NCBI GenBank assembly: GCA_007117665.1
Contig: SKGD01000108.1
Span: 1-32,536, forward strand
Origin: Alphaproteobacteria bacterium
GTDB lineage: Bacteria > Pseudomonadota > Alphaproteobacteria > Micavibrionales > Micavibrionaceae
DNA length: 32,536 nt
Reading direction: 5' to 3'
In this document: positions 1 to 9,549 of the stretch, piece by piece
How the letters are laid out: each line of letters begins with the position of its first letter
Position numbering within the stretch: the stretch's first letter is position 1
Notes under the pieces: generated by a model
Databases searched by the model: none
Told to the model about the DNA's origin: nothing
Seen by the model: only the letters and a program-made list of their open reading frames with translations
Translations under genes and position numbers: made by a program

Positions 1-2
1 AT

Positions 3-1010
3 ATGGGGTTGTTGGGCATCACCGTATCCGAACAATATGGCGGCGCGAATATGGGATATCTGGCGCATGTCGTGGCGATGGAGGAATTATCCCGCGCCAG
101 CGCGTCAGTCGCATTGTCATATGGGGCGCATTCCAATTTGTGCGTGAACCAGATTTATAAAAACGGTAATCAGGCGCAAAAAGAAAAATATCTGCCTAAA
201 CTGATTTCCGGCGAACATACCGGTGCTCTGGCGATGAGCGAGCCGGGGGCTGGCTCGGATGTTGTGAGCATGAAATTGCGGGCTGAGAAAAAAGGCGACC
301 GCTATGTGCTTAACGGTAATAAAATGTGGATCACCAATGGCCCTGAGGCCAGCACGCTTGTTGTTTATGCCAAAACCGACCCGGCCGCCGGCAGTAAGGG
401 TATTACCGCTTTTATCATCGAAAAGGGGATGAAAGGTTTTAGCACGGCGCAAAAGCTCGATAAGCTCGGGATGCGCGGCTCGAATACCTGCGAGCTTGTT
501 TTTGAAGATTGTGAAGTGCCGGAAGAAAATATCCTCGGCGAAGTCGGTAAAGGCGTGCGCGTTTTGATGAGCGGCCTTGATTATGAGCGCGTCGTGCTCT
601 CCGGCGGCCCGCTAGGGATTATGCAGGCTTGTATGGATGTTGTTGTTCCTTACGTTCATGAGCGCAAGCAGTTCGAGCAGCCGATCGGCACGTTCCAACT
701 GATACAGGGCAAGCTGGCCGATATGTACACAACCCTTTCCAGCCAGCGCGCTTATGTGTATGCCGTGGCGCAGGCTTGTGATCGTGGCGAAACCACCCGC
801 AAGGATGCCGCCGGATGCATTTTGATGAGCGCCGAAGCCGCAACGCAAATGGCGCTTCAGGCCATCCAGTGCCTTGGCGGGAATGGCTATATCAATGAAT
901 ATCCCACAGGCCGCCTCCTGCGCGATGCCAAACTCTATGAAATCGGCGCAGGGACCAGTGAGATCAGGCGGATGTTGATTGGTAGGGAGCTGTTTGAGGA
1001 GACGCGGTGA
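3..1010 (+). CDS. ivd: Isovaleryl-CoA dehydrogenase / acyl-CoA dehydrogenase, 5' end truncated by window edge
   Basis: ORF open to the left edge; acyl-CoA dehydrogenase motifs ([77 protein letters not shown]) typical of IVD. About 50 N-terminal residues probably lie outside the window. Confidence 0.9.
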   Translation: MGLLGITVSEQYGGANMGYLAHVVAMEELSRASASVALSYGAHSNLCVNQIYKNGNQAQKEKYLPKLISGEHTGALAMSEPGAGSDVVSMKLRAEKKGDRYVLNGNKMWITNGPEASTLVVYAKTDPAAGSKGITAFIIEKGMKGFSTAQKLDKLGMRGSNTCELVFEDCEVPEENILGEVGKGVRVLMSGLDYERVVLSGGPLGIMQACMDVVVPYVHERKQFEQPIGTFQLIQGKLADMYTTLSSQRAYVYAVAQACDRGETTRKDAAGCILMSAEAATQMALQAIQCLGGNGYINEYPTGRLLRDAKLYEIGAGTSEIRRMLIGRELFEETR

Positions 1011-1756
1011 GTAGCAGTTTTGAGGAACAGAAAGATAACGCAAAGCAGATTTTGGAGCGTCTGGATCACGATCTGAGAGAGGCTATTTGGTGTGATGCTT
1101 TGTTTCGGCGTGTCCAGCAACACGATGATGTTTCAGAGAGCTTTGGCAACAGCTATGAAACATGGGGGCTGATTTACTCTCATAGAGCTTTGTTTTTTAA
1201 CCTTACGATGGCGTTGTCCAGAATAATTGGAGGCGAGACAGATAGAGAAAGTACAGCCTCTTTGATAAAGCTAAATGAAATTGTTAAGTGCGATGAATTT
1301 GGTGAATATCTGAAGAAAGAACAGCTAAATGCAATCAATGGATTGACAATTAACGACATGATTTTTACGTCTGAAAGGTCAAAAGAAGAAAAGGAGCATC
1401 TTTGTCAATCATTCAATGAATATGACAGAAGTGTCTTTCTGGAAAAGTTTGACGATAACCTCCGTGAAATCCGAAGTTTATTTGAAAAAACGAAAGGTAT
1501 GTGTGGATATGGCGTATTAAAAAACTTTCGCGATTCAAAGCTTGCCCATTCTTCGGTATCACTTAGCCCCAGAAAAGGTATGCCGTCTTTAAAATATCAG
1601 CATGTTACCGATACCCTTGATGCCGTTACTAAAATTATCAGTCAAAGCAACCTGTTTATTTTCAGGACATGGCGTGGTTATGAGGACACAAAACAACACG
1701 CAGATAAATGTGCTGACTTGTATTGGAAAAAAGTTATCTGTGCAGCTAATCAGTAA
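1007..1756 (+). CDS. Hypothetical protein, AbiU2/HEPN-like
   Basis: 249 aa ORF, GTG start overlapping the ivd stop (GTGA); AT-rich relative to neighbours; alpha-helical with C-terminal FRDSKLAH, resembling the R-x(4-6)-H motif of HEPN proteins, and AbiU2-like layout ([19 protein letters not shown]). Family assignment is tentative. Confidence 0.6.
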   Translation: MSSSFEEQKDNAKQILERLDHDLREAIWCDALFRRVQQHDDVSESFGNSYETWGLIYSHRALFFNLTMALSRIIGGETDRESTASLIKLNEIVKCDEFGEYLKKEQLNAINGLTINDMIFTSERSKEEKEHLCQSFNEYDRSVFLEKFDDNLREIRSLFEKTKGMCGYGVLKNFRDSKLAHSSVSLSPRKGMPSLKYQHVTDTLDAVTKIISQSNLFIFRTWRGYEDTKQHADKCADLYWKKVICAANQ

Positions 1757-1787
1757 AGTCTTCTATAGAATGCCTGCTTTTTATTTT

Positions 1788-1876
1788 GTCATGCCTGTCC
1801 TCCGAAGCCTTGGCGTAGGGGGAAGCGGGCATCCAGAAAGAAGCAGTGGTGATGCGTGCGGGCATCCGGGTTATCA
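1788..1876. repeat. Dispersed intergenic hairpin repeat, copy A (diverged)
   Basis: gtcatgcctgtcctccgaagccttggcgtagggggaagcgggcatccagaaag...gcgggcatccggg; shares GTCATGCC / GCGGGCATCC-AGAAA ends with the copy at 9550-9688; lies between convergent genes. Confidence 0.55.
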
Positions 1877-1899
1877 TGGTGGTCTTGGAGCGCCGGGGT

Positions 1900-2631
1900 T
1901 TAGAATGTGATGCCTGTACCGATCGTGAACCAGTGATTACGGCTTCCGGTGATGTTGCGGCCATAGATCAGATCAAGATGCATTTTATCTTCGATCACGC
2001 TGGGGCGTAGCCCGGACTGAAACCCGACCCGGTCGCCGCCGGTCTGGCCAAAAATTTCGGTAATCAGGGCTGTTTCAGGTAAACCGTCATATCCCGCAAT
2101 GACCGTCCAATCAAAACCGGCACCCCATGTCAGTTCATGGTCGCGTTCTTCGCGATCCCACAGCCAGCCGAGATTAAGGTTGAGTGCCAAAGAGTCGGTT
2201 GCGTCGATGCTGACCGGCACGATAGCAAATATCTCGGCAAGTCTTCCGTTACGTGTTTCATAGGCCGCGCCGCCGAACAGCCCCAGTGCAATATTTTGTA
2301 CGTCATCATCCCATAGGATCGTTTTGCCGTTTATTACAACGTTGTTGGCGCGCTCGCCGTCTTCGCGCTCTATGGCGATTTCACCGCCGATTTCGAACCC
2401 GCCGAACGGGTTGCATGAGGTTGTAAGAACGCTATGCCGGTTATTTTTATTGGCGCGGGAATGCCAGAGCTCCGCTTCGCAGGATTTGTGATCGACCAGA
2501 TCGGCATCTTCAACGACATAAGCGCTGCCCGCTGCCAGTGTGCTGTGCGGGAAGAGTATAAGAGCCGACACCATAACAAAGGTCATAAAAGCCAAAATAT
2601 TCATAAAAGCTGCGGGTTTTTGATGTTGCAT
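1900..2631 (-). CDS. Exported / outer-membrane beta-barrel-like hypothetical protein
   Basis: Start chosen at MQHQKPAAFMNILAF, with GGAG upstream of ATG; hydrophobic signal segment FMTFVMVSALILFPHSTLAAG; alternating beta-strand pattern; C-terminal ...HWFTIGTGITF with terminal Phe as in OMPs. The supplied ORF extends to 2688. Confidence 0.6.
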   Translation of the reverse strand: MQHQKPAAFMNILAFMTFVMVSALILFPHSTLAAGSAYVVEDADLVDHKSCEAELWHSRANKNNRHSVLTTSCNPFGGFEIGGEIAIEREDGERANNVVINGKTILWDDDVQNIALGLFGGAAYETRNGRLAEIFAIVPVSIDATDSLALNLNLGWLWDREERDHELTWGAGFDWTVIAGYDGLPETALITEIFGQTGGDRVGFQSGLRPSVIEDKMHLDLIYGRNITGSRNHWFTIGTGITF

Positions 2632-2786
2632 GAGTTCTCCGTTCTTTCCTTTGGGGAAATCTTTACCAAAGGCTAAAAATCTTTGCAAGTGGCTTTATCG
2701 GGATTGTCGTGGCGAGGAAAAGCGAAACGCAGCCTTTGTTGTCATAAAACCTAGCATTTAGCGTCGCTTGATGATAATGTCCGGGA

Positions 2787-3377
2787 ATGGATAAACGGAA
2801 AGCCAAAAGATCGCAAAATAAAGCGAGTCAGACTCAAAGGTTTGCCGCGCTTCAAACAGATATTATGACAGCGATCAGTGCCGGAAAAGATTATGAGTCT
2901 TTGGCTTGTGATTATAGCGAAAGCATTTTGAAGCGTGTTTTTAGCCGCTTGGCCATAGAGGCACCGGAATTGCTGGATCGTGCGTTGGGTGCGCCCGCGC
3001 ATGAGATGCGTATTTTGATTGATGAATGCGTTGATCCGGCTGTTTTGCCTGATATTCACCGTGGGGTGGGCCGTGCGATTCCGGCGGCTCTGTTATTCGG
3101 GAAGTCTGTGAAGGATCAGCCTCTATATCAGGCCGCGACCGAAAACAGATTTCATGCGATTGTGAGCTGTGACAGCGTCAGCGCCGGAAAACACGATTTA
3201 TGCGGACTCGCGCGTCGGGCTTTTGAAGGCGGCAACCCGCATGCGCCCCGTATTATTATTGTGCCGCAAAAAACAGAAGATGCGTTGGCTGCTTTAAGAC
3301 AGCATGTGCAAATGATGTCTGATTTCCTGCACAAAAAAGAAGCGCCTCCCGTGCTCACCTTGAACGCCGGGATGTAA
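2787..3377 (+). CDS. Hypothetical protein with PIN-like (DUF5615/Mut7-C-like) C-terminal region
   Basis: 196 aa; HEMRILIDECVDPAVLP ... FHAIVSCDSVSAGKHDLCGLARRAFEGG ... PRIIIVPQKTEDALAALRQHV resembles the acidic-residue layout of DUF5615-type PIN-like proteins. Tentative. Confidence 0.55.
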   Translation: MDKRKAKRSQNKASQTQRFAALQTDIMTAISAGKDYESLACDYSESILKRVFSRLAIEAPELLDRALGAPAHEMRILIDECVDPAVLPDIHRGVGRAIPAALLFGKSVKDQPLYQAATENRFHAIVSCDSVSAGKHDLCGLARRAFEGGNPHAPRIIIVPQKTEDALAALRQHVQMMSDFLHKKEAPPVLTLNAGM

Positions 3378-3445
3378 AAAGGCGTTTTCCTGCCATGCGC
3401 TTTACGCCTCCGTTATGTACTAAACCCTAGTAGGATAAGAGGATC

Positions 3446-3548
3446 CGCAGCAATGCGTGTGGATCCCCGCTGTTTAAGTTCGCCTGACGCCTCACCGCTT
3501 TCATGACAGCTGAGGGATATCCACACGCATTATTGCCGCTGTTTTTTT
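3446..3548. repeat. Dispersed intergenic hairpin repeat, copy B; terminator-like
   Basis: Perfect 12-bp inverted repeat ATGCGTGTGGAT (3453-3464) / ATCCACACGCAT (3519-3530), inner CCCGCTGTTTAAGTTCGCCTGACGCCTCACCGC core, followed by a T-run (3542-3548); between convergent genes. Confidence 0.75.
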
Positions 3549-6255
3549 AAGCCACCTTGCGGTGTGCCTGTTGCTTGGCACTCTTGGCGCGCAAACTGGC
3601 CTGCGCCGCCGCCAGCCTTGCGATAGGCACCCGATAGGGAGAGCAGGACACATAATCCAACCCGATGGTCTCACAAAAAGCAATTGATGCCGGATCGCCG
3701 CCATGCTCCCCACAAATGCCGAGCTTCAGCGCCGGACGCGCATCCCGTCCCTTGGCGACCGCTATTTCAATCAGCGCACCAACACCGTCCTGATCCAGCG
3801 TGACAAACGGATCCTTTGCGAAAATACCCTGACGGATATAATCCGGCATAAACCCGCCAGCATCGTCACGGCTCAGCCCCAGCGCGGTTTGGGTCAGGTC
3901 ATTCGTGCCAAAGCTGAAAAAAGCGGCTTCGGCGGCGATCTCATCCGCCGTCAGCGCCGCACGCGGCAGCTCGATCATCGTGCCGACACTGTATGGGGTG
4001 CGGCTGCCCCGTGCCGCGAATATCTCTTCCGCGACTTTATCGACCAGCGCCTTCATCAAGGACAGCTCTTTTTGTGTGGCAACCAGCGGGATCATGATTT
4101 CAGGCGTGACCGTATCGCCGCTTTTTTCCTGAACGTCAAGAGCCGCTTCAATAATCGCCCTGACCTGCATGTCATAAATTTCAGGATAAGATATTCCCAA
4201 ACGGCATCCGCGATGCCCCAGCATCGGGTTGGTTTCATGCAGTTCCGCCAATCGCGCCCGCACTGTTGCGATATCCATTCCGGCGGAATCAGCAAAACGT
4301 TCAGTGTCCTCAGCACCATGCGGCAAAAACTCATGCAAAGGCGGATCCAGCAAGCGAATGGTCACCGGCAGGCCTTTCATGATGGAAAATAAAGCGTAGA
4401 AATCTTCACGCTGCGCGGGAAGCAGCTTTTCCAGCGCCCCGCGGCGATACGCCGCACTGGTCGACAAAATCATCTCCCGCACATTCTGGATGCGCTGCGG
4501 CTCGAAAAACATATGTTCCGTCCGGCACAATCCGATGCCTTCCGCCCCGAAGGTCAAAGCCATGGCGGCATCAGCCGGCGTTTCGGCATTGGTACGCACC
4601 GTCATGCGGCGGTGACGATCCGCCCAATCCATGATTTTCGCAAAATCACCGGATAACACCGGTTGGATCGTGGCCACCTCGCCTGCCATGACTTCGCCGC
4701 TGGTACCGTCAATGGTGATAATATCACCCTGCCGAATCTGCTGTCCGCCCGCGATCATCGTCCGGGCTTCGTAATCTATTTGCAAGCTGCCCGCACCGGC
4801 AACGCAAGGCCGCCCCATCCCGCGCGCCACCACAGCCGCATGGCTGGTCATGCCGCCGCGTGACGTTAATATGCCCCGCGCCGCGTGCATGCCGTGAATA
4901 TCTTCAGGGCTGGTTTCCCGCCGTACCAAAATGACATCTTTGCCATCCTGCGCCATTTTTTCGGCTTCATCCGCCGTAAAAACAGCAATCCCGCAAGCCG
5001 CGCCGGGGGATGCCGGTAATCCTTTGGCTAATATGGTCTTATGCGCGTTCGGGTCGAGCGTCGGATGCAATAGCTGGTCGAGAGATAGCGGGTCGATCCG
5101 CAACAGCGCTTCATCCTCGGTAATCAGCCCTTCTTCAGCCATATCGGCGGCAATTTTCAAGGCCGCCGCCGTGGTTCTTTTTCCTGTGCGGGTTTGCAAC
5201 ATATAGAGCGTGCCTTGCTGGACGGTAAATTCAATGTCCTGCATCTCGCGATAATGTTTTTCAAGCACATGACGCACATCGTCCAACTGGCGGAATAAAT
5301 CAGGCATGGTTTCTTCCATGGACGGCAGGGTACTACCCTCTTTTTCCCGTCCCAGAACGGTCAGGGATTGCGGCGTGCGGATCCCGGCCACGACATCTTC
5401 GCCCTGGGCATTAATCAGATATTCGCCATAAAAATAATTTTCCCCTGTTGACGGATCGCGGGTGAACGCCACGCCGGTGGCGCAATCCTGCCCCATATTG
5501 CCGAACACCATCGACTGGACATTCACCGCCGTGCCCCAATCGCCGGGGATGTCGTGAATCTGGCGGTATGTGACGGCGCGCGGTACCATCCACGACCCGA
5601 ACACCGCCCCGATCGCCCCCCATAGCTGTTCATAGGGATCCGTCGGGAAGGGCTTTCCGGCCACGTCCTCAACCAGCTTTTTATATGCGGCGACAATCTC
5701 TTTCCAGCCCTCGGCCGTTACGTCAGTATCCTGCGTGATGCCTTCATCGCGTTTATGCGTGTCCAGAATATCCTCGAAATCATGATGCGGCACATTCATC
5801 ACCACATCCCCGTACATATTGATGAAGCGGCGATAGCTGTCCCATGCAAAGCGCTCATCCCCCGAACGCCGTGCGAGGCCGGCGACGGTTTCATCGTTCA
5901 ACCCCAAATTCAAAACCGTATCCATCATGCCCGGCATCGACACGCGCGCGCCGGAGCGGATCGACAGCAAAAGCGGGTTTTCCGGGTCGCCGAATAATTG
6001 CCCCATATCCGATTCCACCGTGGCGATCGCGGCTTTGACCTGCGCATCAAGGGCGGCGGGATAGTGCTTGTCATGGGTATAAAAATAAGAACAAACGCCG
6101 GTCGTGATCGTAAAGCCGGGCGGGACGGGAAGACCGATCGCGGCCATTTCGGCAAGATTTGCGCCCTTGCCGCCCAAAAGCTCCTTCATCGAACCTTTGC
6201 CTTCGGTTTTGCTGCTGCCGAAATTATAGACCCACTTCTCCGGCTGTCCGCTCAT
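3547..6255 (-). CDS. ppdK: Pyruvate, phosphate dikinase
   Basis: MSGQPEKWVYNFGSSKTEGKGSMKELLGGKGANLAEMAAIGLPVPPGFTITT; catalytic His region LTSRGGMTSHAAVVARGMGRPCVAGAG; PEP-utilising C-terminus FFSFGTNDLTQTALGLSRDDAG. Start at 6255 preferred, with AGGGAG SD upstream. Confidence 0.97.
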   Translation of the reverse strand: MSGQPEKWVYNFGSSKTEGKGSMKELLGGKGANLAEMAAIGLPVPPGFTITTGVCSYFYTHDKHYPAALDAQVKAAIATVESDMGQLFGDPENPLLLSIRSGARVSMPGMMDTVLNLGLNDETVAGLARRSGDERFAWDSYRRFINMYGDVVMNVPHHDFEDILDTHKRDEGITQDTDVTAEGWKEIVAAYKKLVEDVAGKPFPTDPYEQLWGAIGAVFGSWMVPRAVTYRQIHDIPGDWGTAVNVQSMVFGNMGQDCATGVAFTRDPSTGENYFYGEYLINAQGEDVVAGIRTPQSLTVLGREKEGSTLPSMEETMPDLFRQLDDVRHVLEKHYREMQDIEFTVQQGTLYMLQTRTGKRTTAAALKIAADMAEEGLITEDEALLRIDPLSLDQLLHPTLDPNAHKTILAKGLPASPGAACGIAVFTADEAEKMAQDGKDVILVRRETSPEDIHGMHAARGILTSRGGMTSHAAVVARGMGRPCVAGAGSLQIDYEARTMIAGGQQIRQGDIITIDGTSGEVMAGEVATIQPVLSGDFAKIMDWADRHRRMTVRTNAETPADAAMALTFGAEGIGLCRTEHMFFEPQRIQNVREMILSTSAAYRRGALEKLLPAQREDFYALFSIMKGLPVTIRLLDPPLHEFLPHGAEDTERFADSAGMDIATVRARLAELHETNPMLGHRGCRLGISYPEIYDMQVRAIIEAALDVQEKSGDTVTPEIMIPLVATQKELSLMKALVDKVAEEIFAARGSRTPYSVGTMIELPRAALTADEIAAEAAFFSFGTNDLTQTALGLSRDDAGGFMPDYIRQGIFAKDPFVTLDQDGVGALIEIAVAKGRDARPALKLGICGEHGGDPASIAFCETIGLDYVSCSPYRVPIARLAAAQASLRAKSAKQQAHRKVA

Positions 6256-6338
6256 GGCTGCGCTCCCTTTCCTTACATCTGTTCCGAATCCCGTTCCCAA
6301 GCTTAGCGGTTCAAAAATTTTAAATCCATGGGCTTTAT

Positions 6339-6911
6339 CTATAAATCCTTCACCATCATCAGGCATAAATCATCATCAACCGGACGAATTTCTCCGGCGG
6401 CGACCGTTGCGCGGTCATAAGTCACGCCATAGCCGTCCGGCACATATCCCAGCCGCGCGTAAAGACGCTGTGCCGCCCCGAATCCGCTATGCAGGCCGAC
6501 ACTGATTCCGATAGCGTCATAGGATTCCGCGCGGGCGCGCTGCTCGCAAAGTAAGATCAGCGCCGTCCCTATGCCCTGCCTGCGGCAGGATGGGCGCACT
6601 GCCAGATCCTGAATTTCAGGGATTTCGAGTCTCTGATAGAGCGCATAGCGCGGCCGGCGGTTGAATATCACATAGCCTGAGGCTGCGCCATTCTTGTCTT
6701 GGGTGATCTTGTCTTGGGTGATCTTGTCTTGGGTGATATAAATATCGCGGGCGCCTTCTTCCTGCATGGCCAGACATTGCCGGAAATAGGCTTCATCGCC
6801 GCTGCCGCCCTTCATATCGGTCAGCACGGCAATCGAGTCATAAGTCGCCCGGATAATGTCTGACAATTCCTGCTGCCTCCGCTTGTCGCAATTTAATTTG
6901 AATAAGCGCAA
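6339..6911 (-). CDS. GNAT family N-acetyltransferase
   Basis: IQDLAVRPSCRRQGIGTALILLCEQRARAESYDAIGISVGLHSGFGAAQRLYARLGYVPDGYG matches GNAT motifs A/B. Confidence 0.9.
   Translation of the reverse strand: MRLFKLNCDKRRQQELSDIIRATYDSIAVLTDMKGGSGDEAYFRQCLAMQEEGARDIYITQDKITQDKITQDKNGAASGYVIFNRRPRYALYQRLEIPEIQDLAVRPSCRRQGIGTALILLCEQRARAESYDAIGISVGLHSGFGAAQRLYARLGYVPDGYGVTYDRATVAAGEIRPVDDDLCLMMVKDL
6691..6735. repeat. 15-bp in-frame tandem repeat (3 copies) inside the GNAT CDS
   Basis: (t/a)tcttgtcttgggtg repeated three times at 6691-6705, 6706-6720 and 6721-6735; encodes ITQDK x3 on the minus strand. Confidence 0.95.
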
Positions 6912-6975
6912 AACTTAAATCAAGCTGTTTGAATAAATAACGATTTATAAGCCAAAAATTCTGTAAAATAGCCCT

Positions 6976-7494
6976 ATGTGGGACGCGTACGGCTTTTACA
7001 TTATACTGGGCTTTATCGCCATTGCGATCATGCTGATGCCCGGCGTCTGGGCCAGCGGTCTTTATGTGCTGACGAAACATCGCCGTTTCGGAATTTTTCT
7101 TGTTTTATGCGGGGTGGTGGCTGTTATGTTCTCCCTGCCGCATGAGCAGCTCCGCGACAACATGGCGCATCGCTATTATAGCTGGGCGCAGCCGGACGAA
7201 CGTGAAACGATGGCGATGATCGCAACGTGCCGTTCTTTTGTGCAGGCGCATATTGACGGCCAGAACCCGGATAATGTTCACAAAGTTTCCGCCGGTTTCA
7301 TCACTATCAGCCATGTCAGTTACTGGGATGTGTGCGCCCGCACATTCGGCATGAATTACTGGCGGCACGATATTTCGATCAATGGTGAAAATGGCGGACA
7401 GGTTCTGTGCCATGCCTATCATCGCGCATCATACCAATCTCCGCGGGTCGATGCGTGGTGCGACACGGTCTTTGCGGCCGGGCATAATGCCTGA
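6976..7494 (+). CDS. Hypothetical membrane-anchored protein
   Basis: 172 aa; two N-terminal TM segments (YIILGFIAIAIMLMPGVWASGLYVL; FGIFLVLCGVVAVMFSL) and a soluble Cys-containing C-terminal part. Confidence 0.65.
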   Translation: MWDAYGFYIILGFIAIAIMLMPGVWASGLYVLTKHRRFGIFLVLCGVVAVMFSLPHEQLRDNMAHRYYSWAQPDERETMAMIATCRSFVQAHIDGQNPDNVHKVSAGFITISHVSYWDVCARTFGMNYWRHDISINGENGGQVLCHAYHRASYQSPRVDAWCDTVFAAGHNA

Positions 7495-7546
7495 CCATCC
7501 TTACTATGGTTTCTTATGGCTGGCTTATTCAATGCGCTGACAGGCA

Positions 7547-7578
7547 CGCGGGCCGAATAAAGCCCGCGTTCTTTATTT
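7547..7578 (+). terminator. Rho-independent terminator-like hairpin
   Basis: CGCGGGC (7547-7553) / GCCCGCG (7562-7568) perfect 7-bp stem with T-rich tail ttctttatttta. Confidence 0.75.
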
Positions 7579-7595
7579 TACTTTTCCGCTTTACG

Positions 7596-7820
7596 TTATC
7601 TGGAAGGTTTTGAAGGTAACGGCGTTTGGCGCAACTGGTAAACGCCATTATCGCCATCAAATACTTCAGCGATCTCCCGGCGGATTGCCGCTTCAAGCTC
7701 ATCTTTCAGGCGCAGATCGGCAGGTGTCAGATTTTCCACGCCTTTCTCTGCCAGATAGTCAAGCGCCTCAGACTGTTTCCGGTAATCCGTATCAATAATA
7801 TTATGCTGTTTTTTTATCAT
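7596..7820 (-). CDS. Small hypothetical protein (74 aa)
   Basis: MIKKQHNIIDTDYRKQSEALDYLAEKGVENLTPADLRLKDELEAAIRREIAEVFDGD...; GGGAGAG SD just upstream of the ATG. Confidence 0.6.
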   Translation of the reverse strand: MIKKQHNIIDTDYRKQSEALDYLAEKGVENLTPADLRLKDELEAAIRREIAEVFDGDNGVYQLRQTPLPSKPSR

Positions 7821-7979
7821 TGTCGGTCTCTCCCTGATTGCATGCCTAATCTATGTTTATCCGCTTGAAAAATCAAACTTTGCCGACAAAAAATGGCGAT
7901 CTTCCTTATTTACAGAGTCAGGCTGGCGCGTTATAGCTTATGGGATATTTGATTTGTTGCAAAGCAGGAAAACACCGAT

Positions 7980-9530
7980 ATGTCCCACCCCGAGCCGGTA
8001 AAAAAGAACGATATGACCCAGACCGCCCCCGTTGATATGAAAGATATTGTAGCCTTGTGTAAACGGCGCGGTTTTATCTTTCCGGCATCGGATATTTACG
8101 GCGGCATTAACGGCTTTTGGGATTACGGCCCGCTGGGGACGGAGTTAAAAAACAACATCCGGGATCACTGGTGGAAAGCCATGGTTATCACCCCCCCGAT
8201 CGGCCCGGATGGAGAGCCTCTGCAGATTGTCGGGCTGGATACGTCCATTATCCAAAACCCGCGCAGTTGGGAAGCATCCGGCCATGTCGGCGGTTTTAAC
8301 GACCCGATGGTCGATTGCAAGGAAAGCAAAAAACGCTATCGTGCGGATCATATTCTGGCTTTTCTGCCCAAAGATGGCGAAGGCGCGGCACTGGCCTTTG
8401 ACAAAGATGCCGACAGCGCAGAAATCGACCAGCGCCTGAAAAAACTCGCAAAAGGGCGTCCCCAAAGCGATTATAACATCCTGACGCTAGATAAAGTGCC
8501 GGTCGAACAGTTCCCGTCAATCGTCGGCCCCGATGTCAAAACACCCGGAACCCTGACCGAACCGCGCCAGTTCAACATGATGTTCCATACATTTGTCGGC
8601 GCCGCCAGCGGTGATGAAAACAAGGCTTATCTGCGCCCGGAAACATGCGCCGGCATTTTTCTGAATTTCAAAAATGTCGTTGATTCAAGCCGCGTCCGCA
8701 TGCCGTTCGGGATCGCGCAAATCGGCAAGGCATTCCGGAACGAGGTCACACCACGTAACTTTATCTTCCGGAGCCGCGAGTTCGAGCAAATGGAGCTGGA
8801 ATGGTTTTGCCATCCTGACGAGCATGAAAAATGGTTTGAATTTTGGGTTGAACAGCGCAAGGCATGGTGGAAATCCATTGGCATGGATATGGCGCGTTTT
8901 TATTTTAACGACATTGAAAAAGCCGAGCTGGCGCATTATTCAAGCCGGACAATCGATATTGAGTATCTGTTTCCTTTCTCTGCGCCTGACTTTGACGAGT
9001 TGGAGGGCATTGCCCATCGCGGAGCATTCGACCTGACCCAGCATCAGGATTTTTCAGGGCAAAAGCTTGATTATCTTGACCCTGTCACGAATGAACGTTA
9101 TCTGCCGCATGTGATCGAGCCGTCAACCGGCCTGACCCGCGCATTGCTGGCGGTTCTGTGCGATGCCTATACACCCGACCCGAACCGCCCCAGCGGCGTT
9201 TACCTGAACTTCCACCCGGCGCTGGCGCCTAAAAAGGCAGCGATTTTGCCGTTGACGGCAAAGGATGATCACGTTCCCGCCGCGACAAAGCTGTATATGG
9301 CTCTGCGCGAGCATTTTCCTGTCGATCTCGATATCAAGCAAAATATCGGCAAGCGTTACGCGCGGCAGGACGAAATCGGCACGCCTTTCTGCTTTACAAT
9401 CGATGACCAGACAAACACCGACCAGACCGTCACCGTCCGCCATCGCAACACGATGAAGCAGGAGCGGATCGGTATGGATCATGCGCTGGACTATATGCGG
9501 CAAAATATGAGCACCGCCACCGGTCATTAA
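7980..9530 (+). CDS. glyS: Glycyl-tRNA synthetase, single-chain (alpha2, class II) type
   Basis: CKRRGFIFPASDIYGGINGFWDYGPLGTELKNNIRDHWWKAMV; FNMMFHTFVGA...AYLRPETCAGIFLNFKNV; IAQIGKAFRNEVTPRNFIFRSREFEQMELEWF; VIEPSTGLTRALLAVL. Confidence 0.96.
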   Translation: MSHPEPVKKNDMTQTAPVDMKDIVALCKRRGFIFPASDIYGGINGFWDYGPLGTELKNNIRDHWWKAMVITPPIGPDGEPLQIVGLDTSIIQNPRSWEASGHVGGFNDPMVDCKESKKRYRADHILAFLPKDGEGAALAFDKDADSAEIDQRLKKLAKGRPQSDYNILTLDKVPVEQFPSIVGPDVKTPGTLTEPRQFNMMFHTFVGAASGDENKAYLRPETCAGIFLNFKNVVDSSRVRMPFGIAQIGKAFRNEVTPRNFIFRSREFEQMELEWFCHPDEHEKWFEFWVEQRKAWWKSIGMDMARFYFNDIEKAELAHYSSRTIDIEYLFPFSAPDFDELEGIAHRGAFDLTQHQDFSGQKLDYLDPVTNERYLPHVIEPSTGLTRALLAVLCDAYTPDPNRPSGVYLNFHPALAPKKAAILPLTAKDDHVPAATKLYMALREHFPVDLDIKQNIGKRYARQDEIGTPFCFTIDDQTNTDQTVTVRHRNTMKQERIGMDHALDYMRQNMSTATGH

Positions 9531-9549
9531 CGATAGAGTCCCCTCAACT

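Noticed and set aside
3703-4392. 229 aa + strand ORF inside ppdK
   Set aside because: Antisense to a strongly supported pyruvate phosphate dikinase gene; low-complexity Arg/Gln-rich translation typical of shadow ORFs.
7516-7560. 14-codon ORF MAGLFNALTGTRAE before the terminator at 7547
   Set aside because: Too short, overlaps the terminator stem and has no independent support; a leader peptide is possible but not demonstrable.
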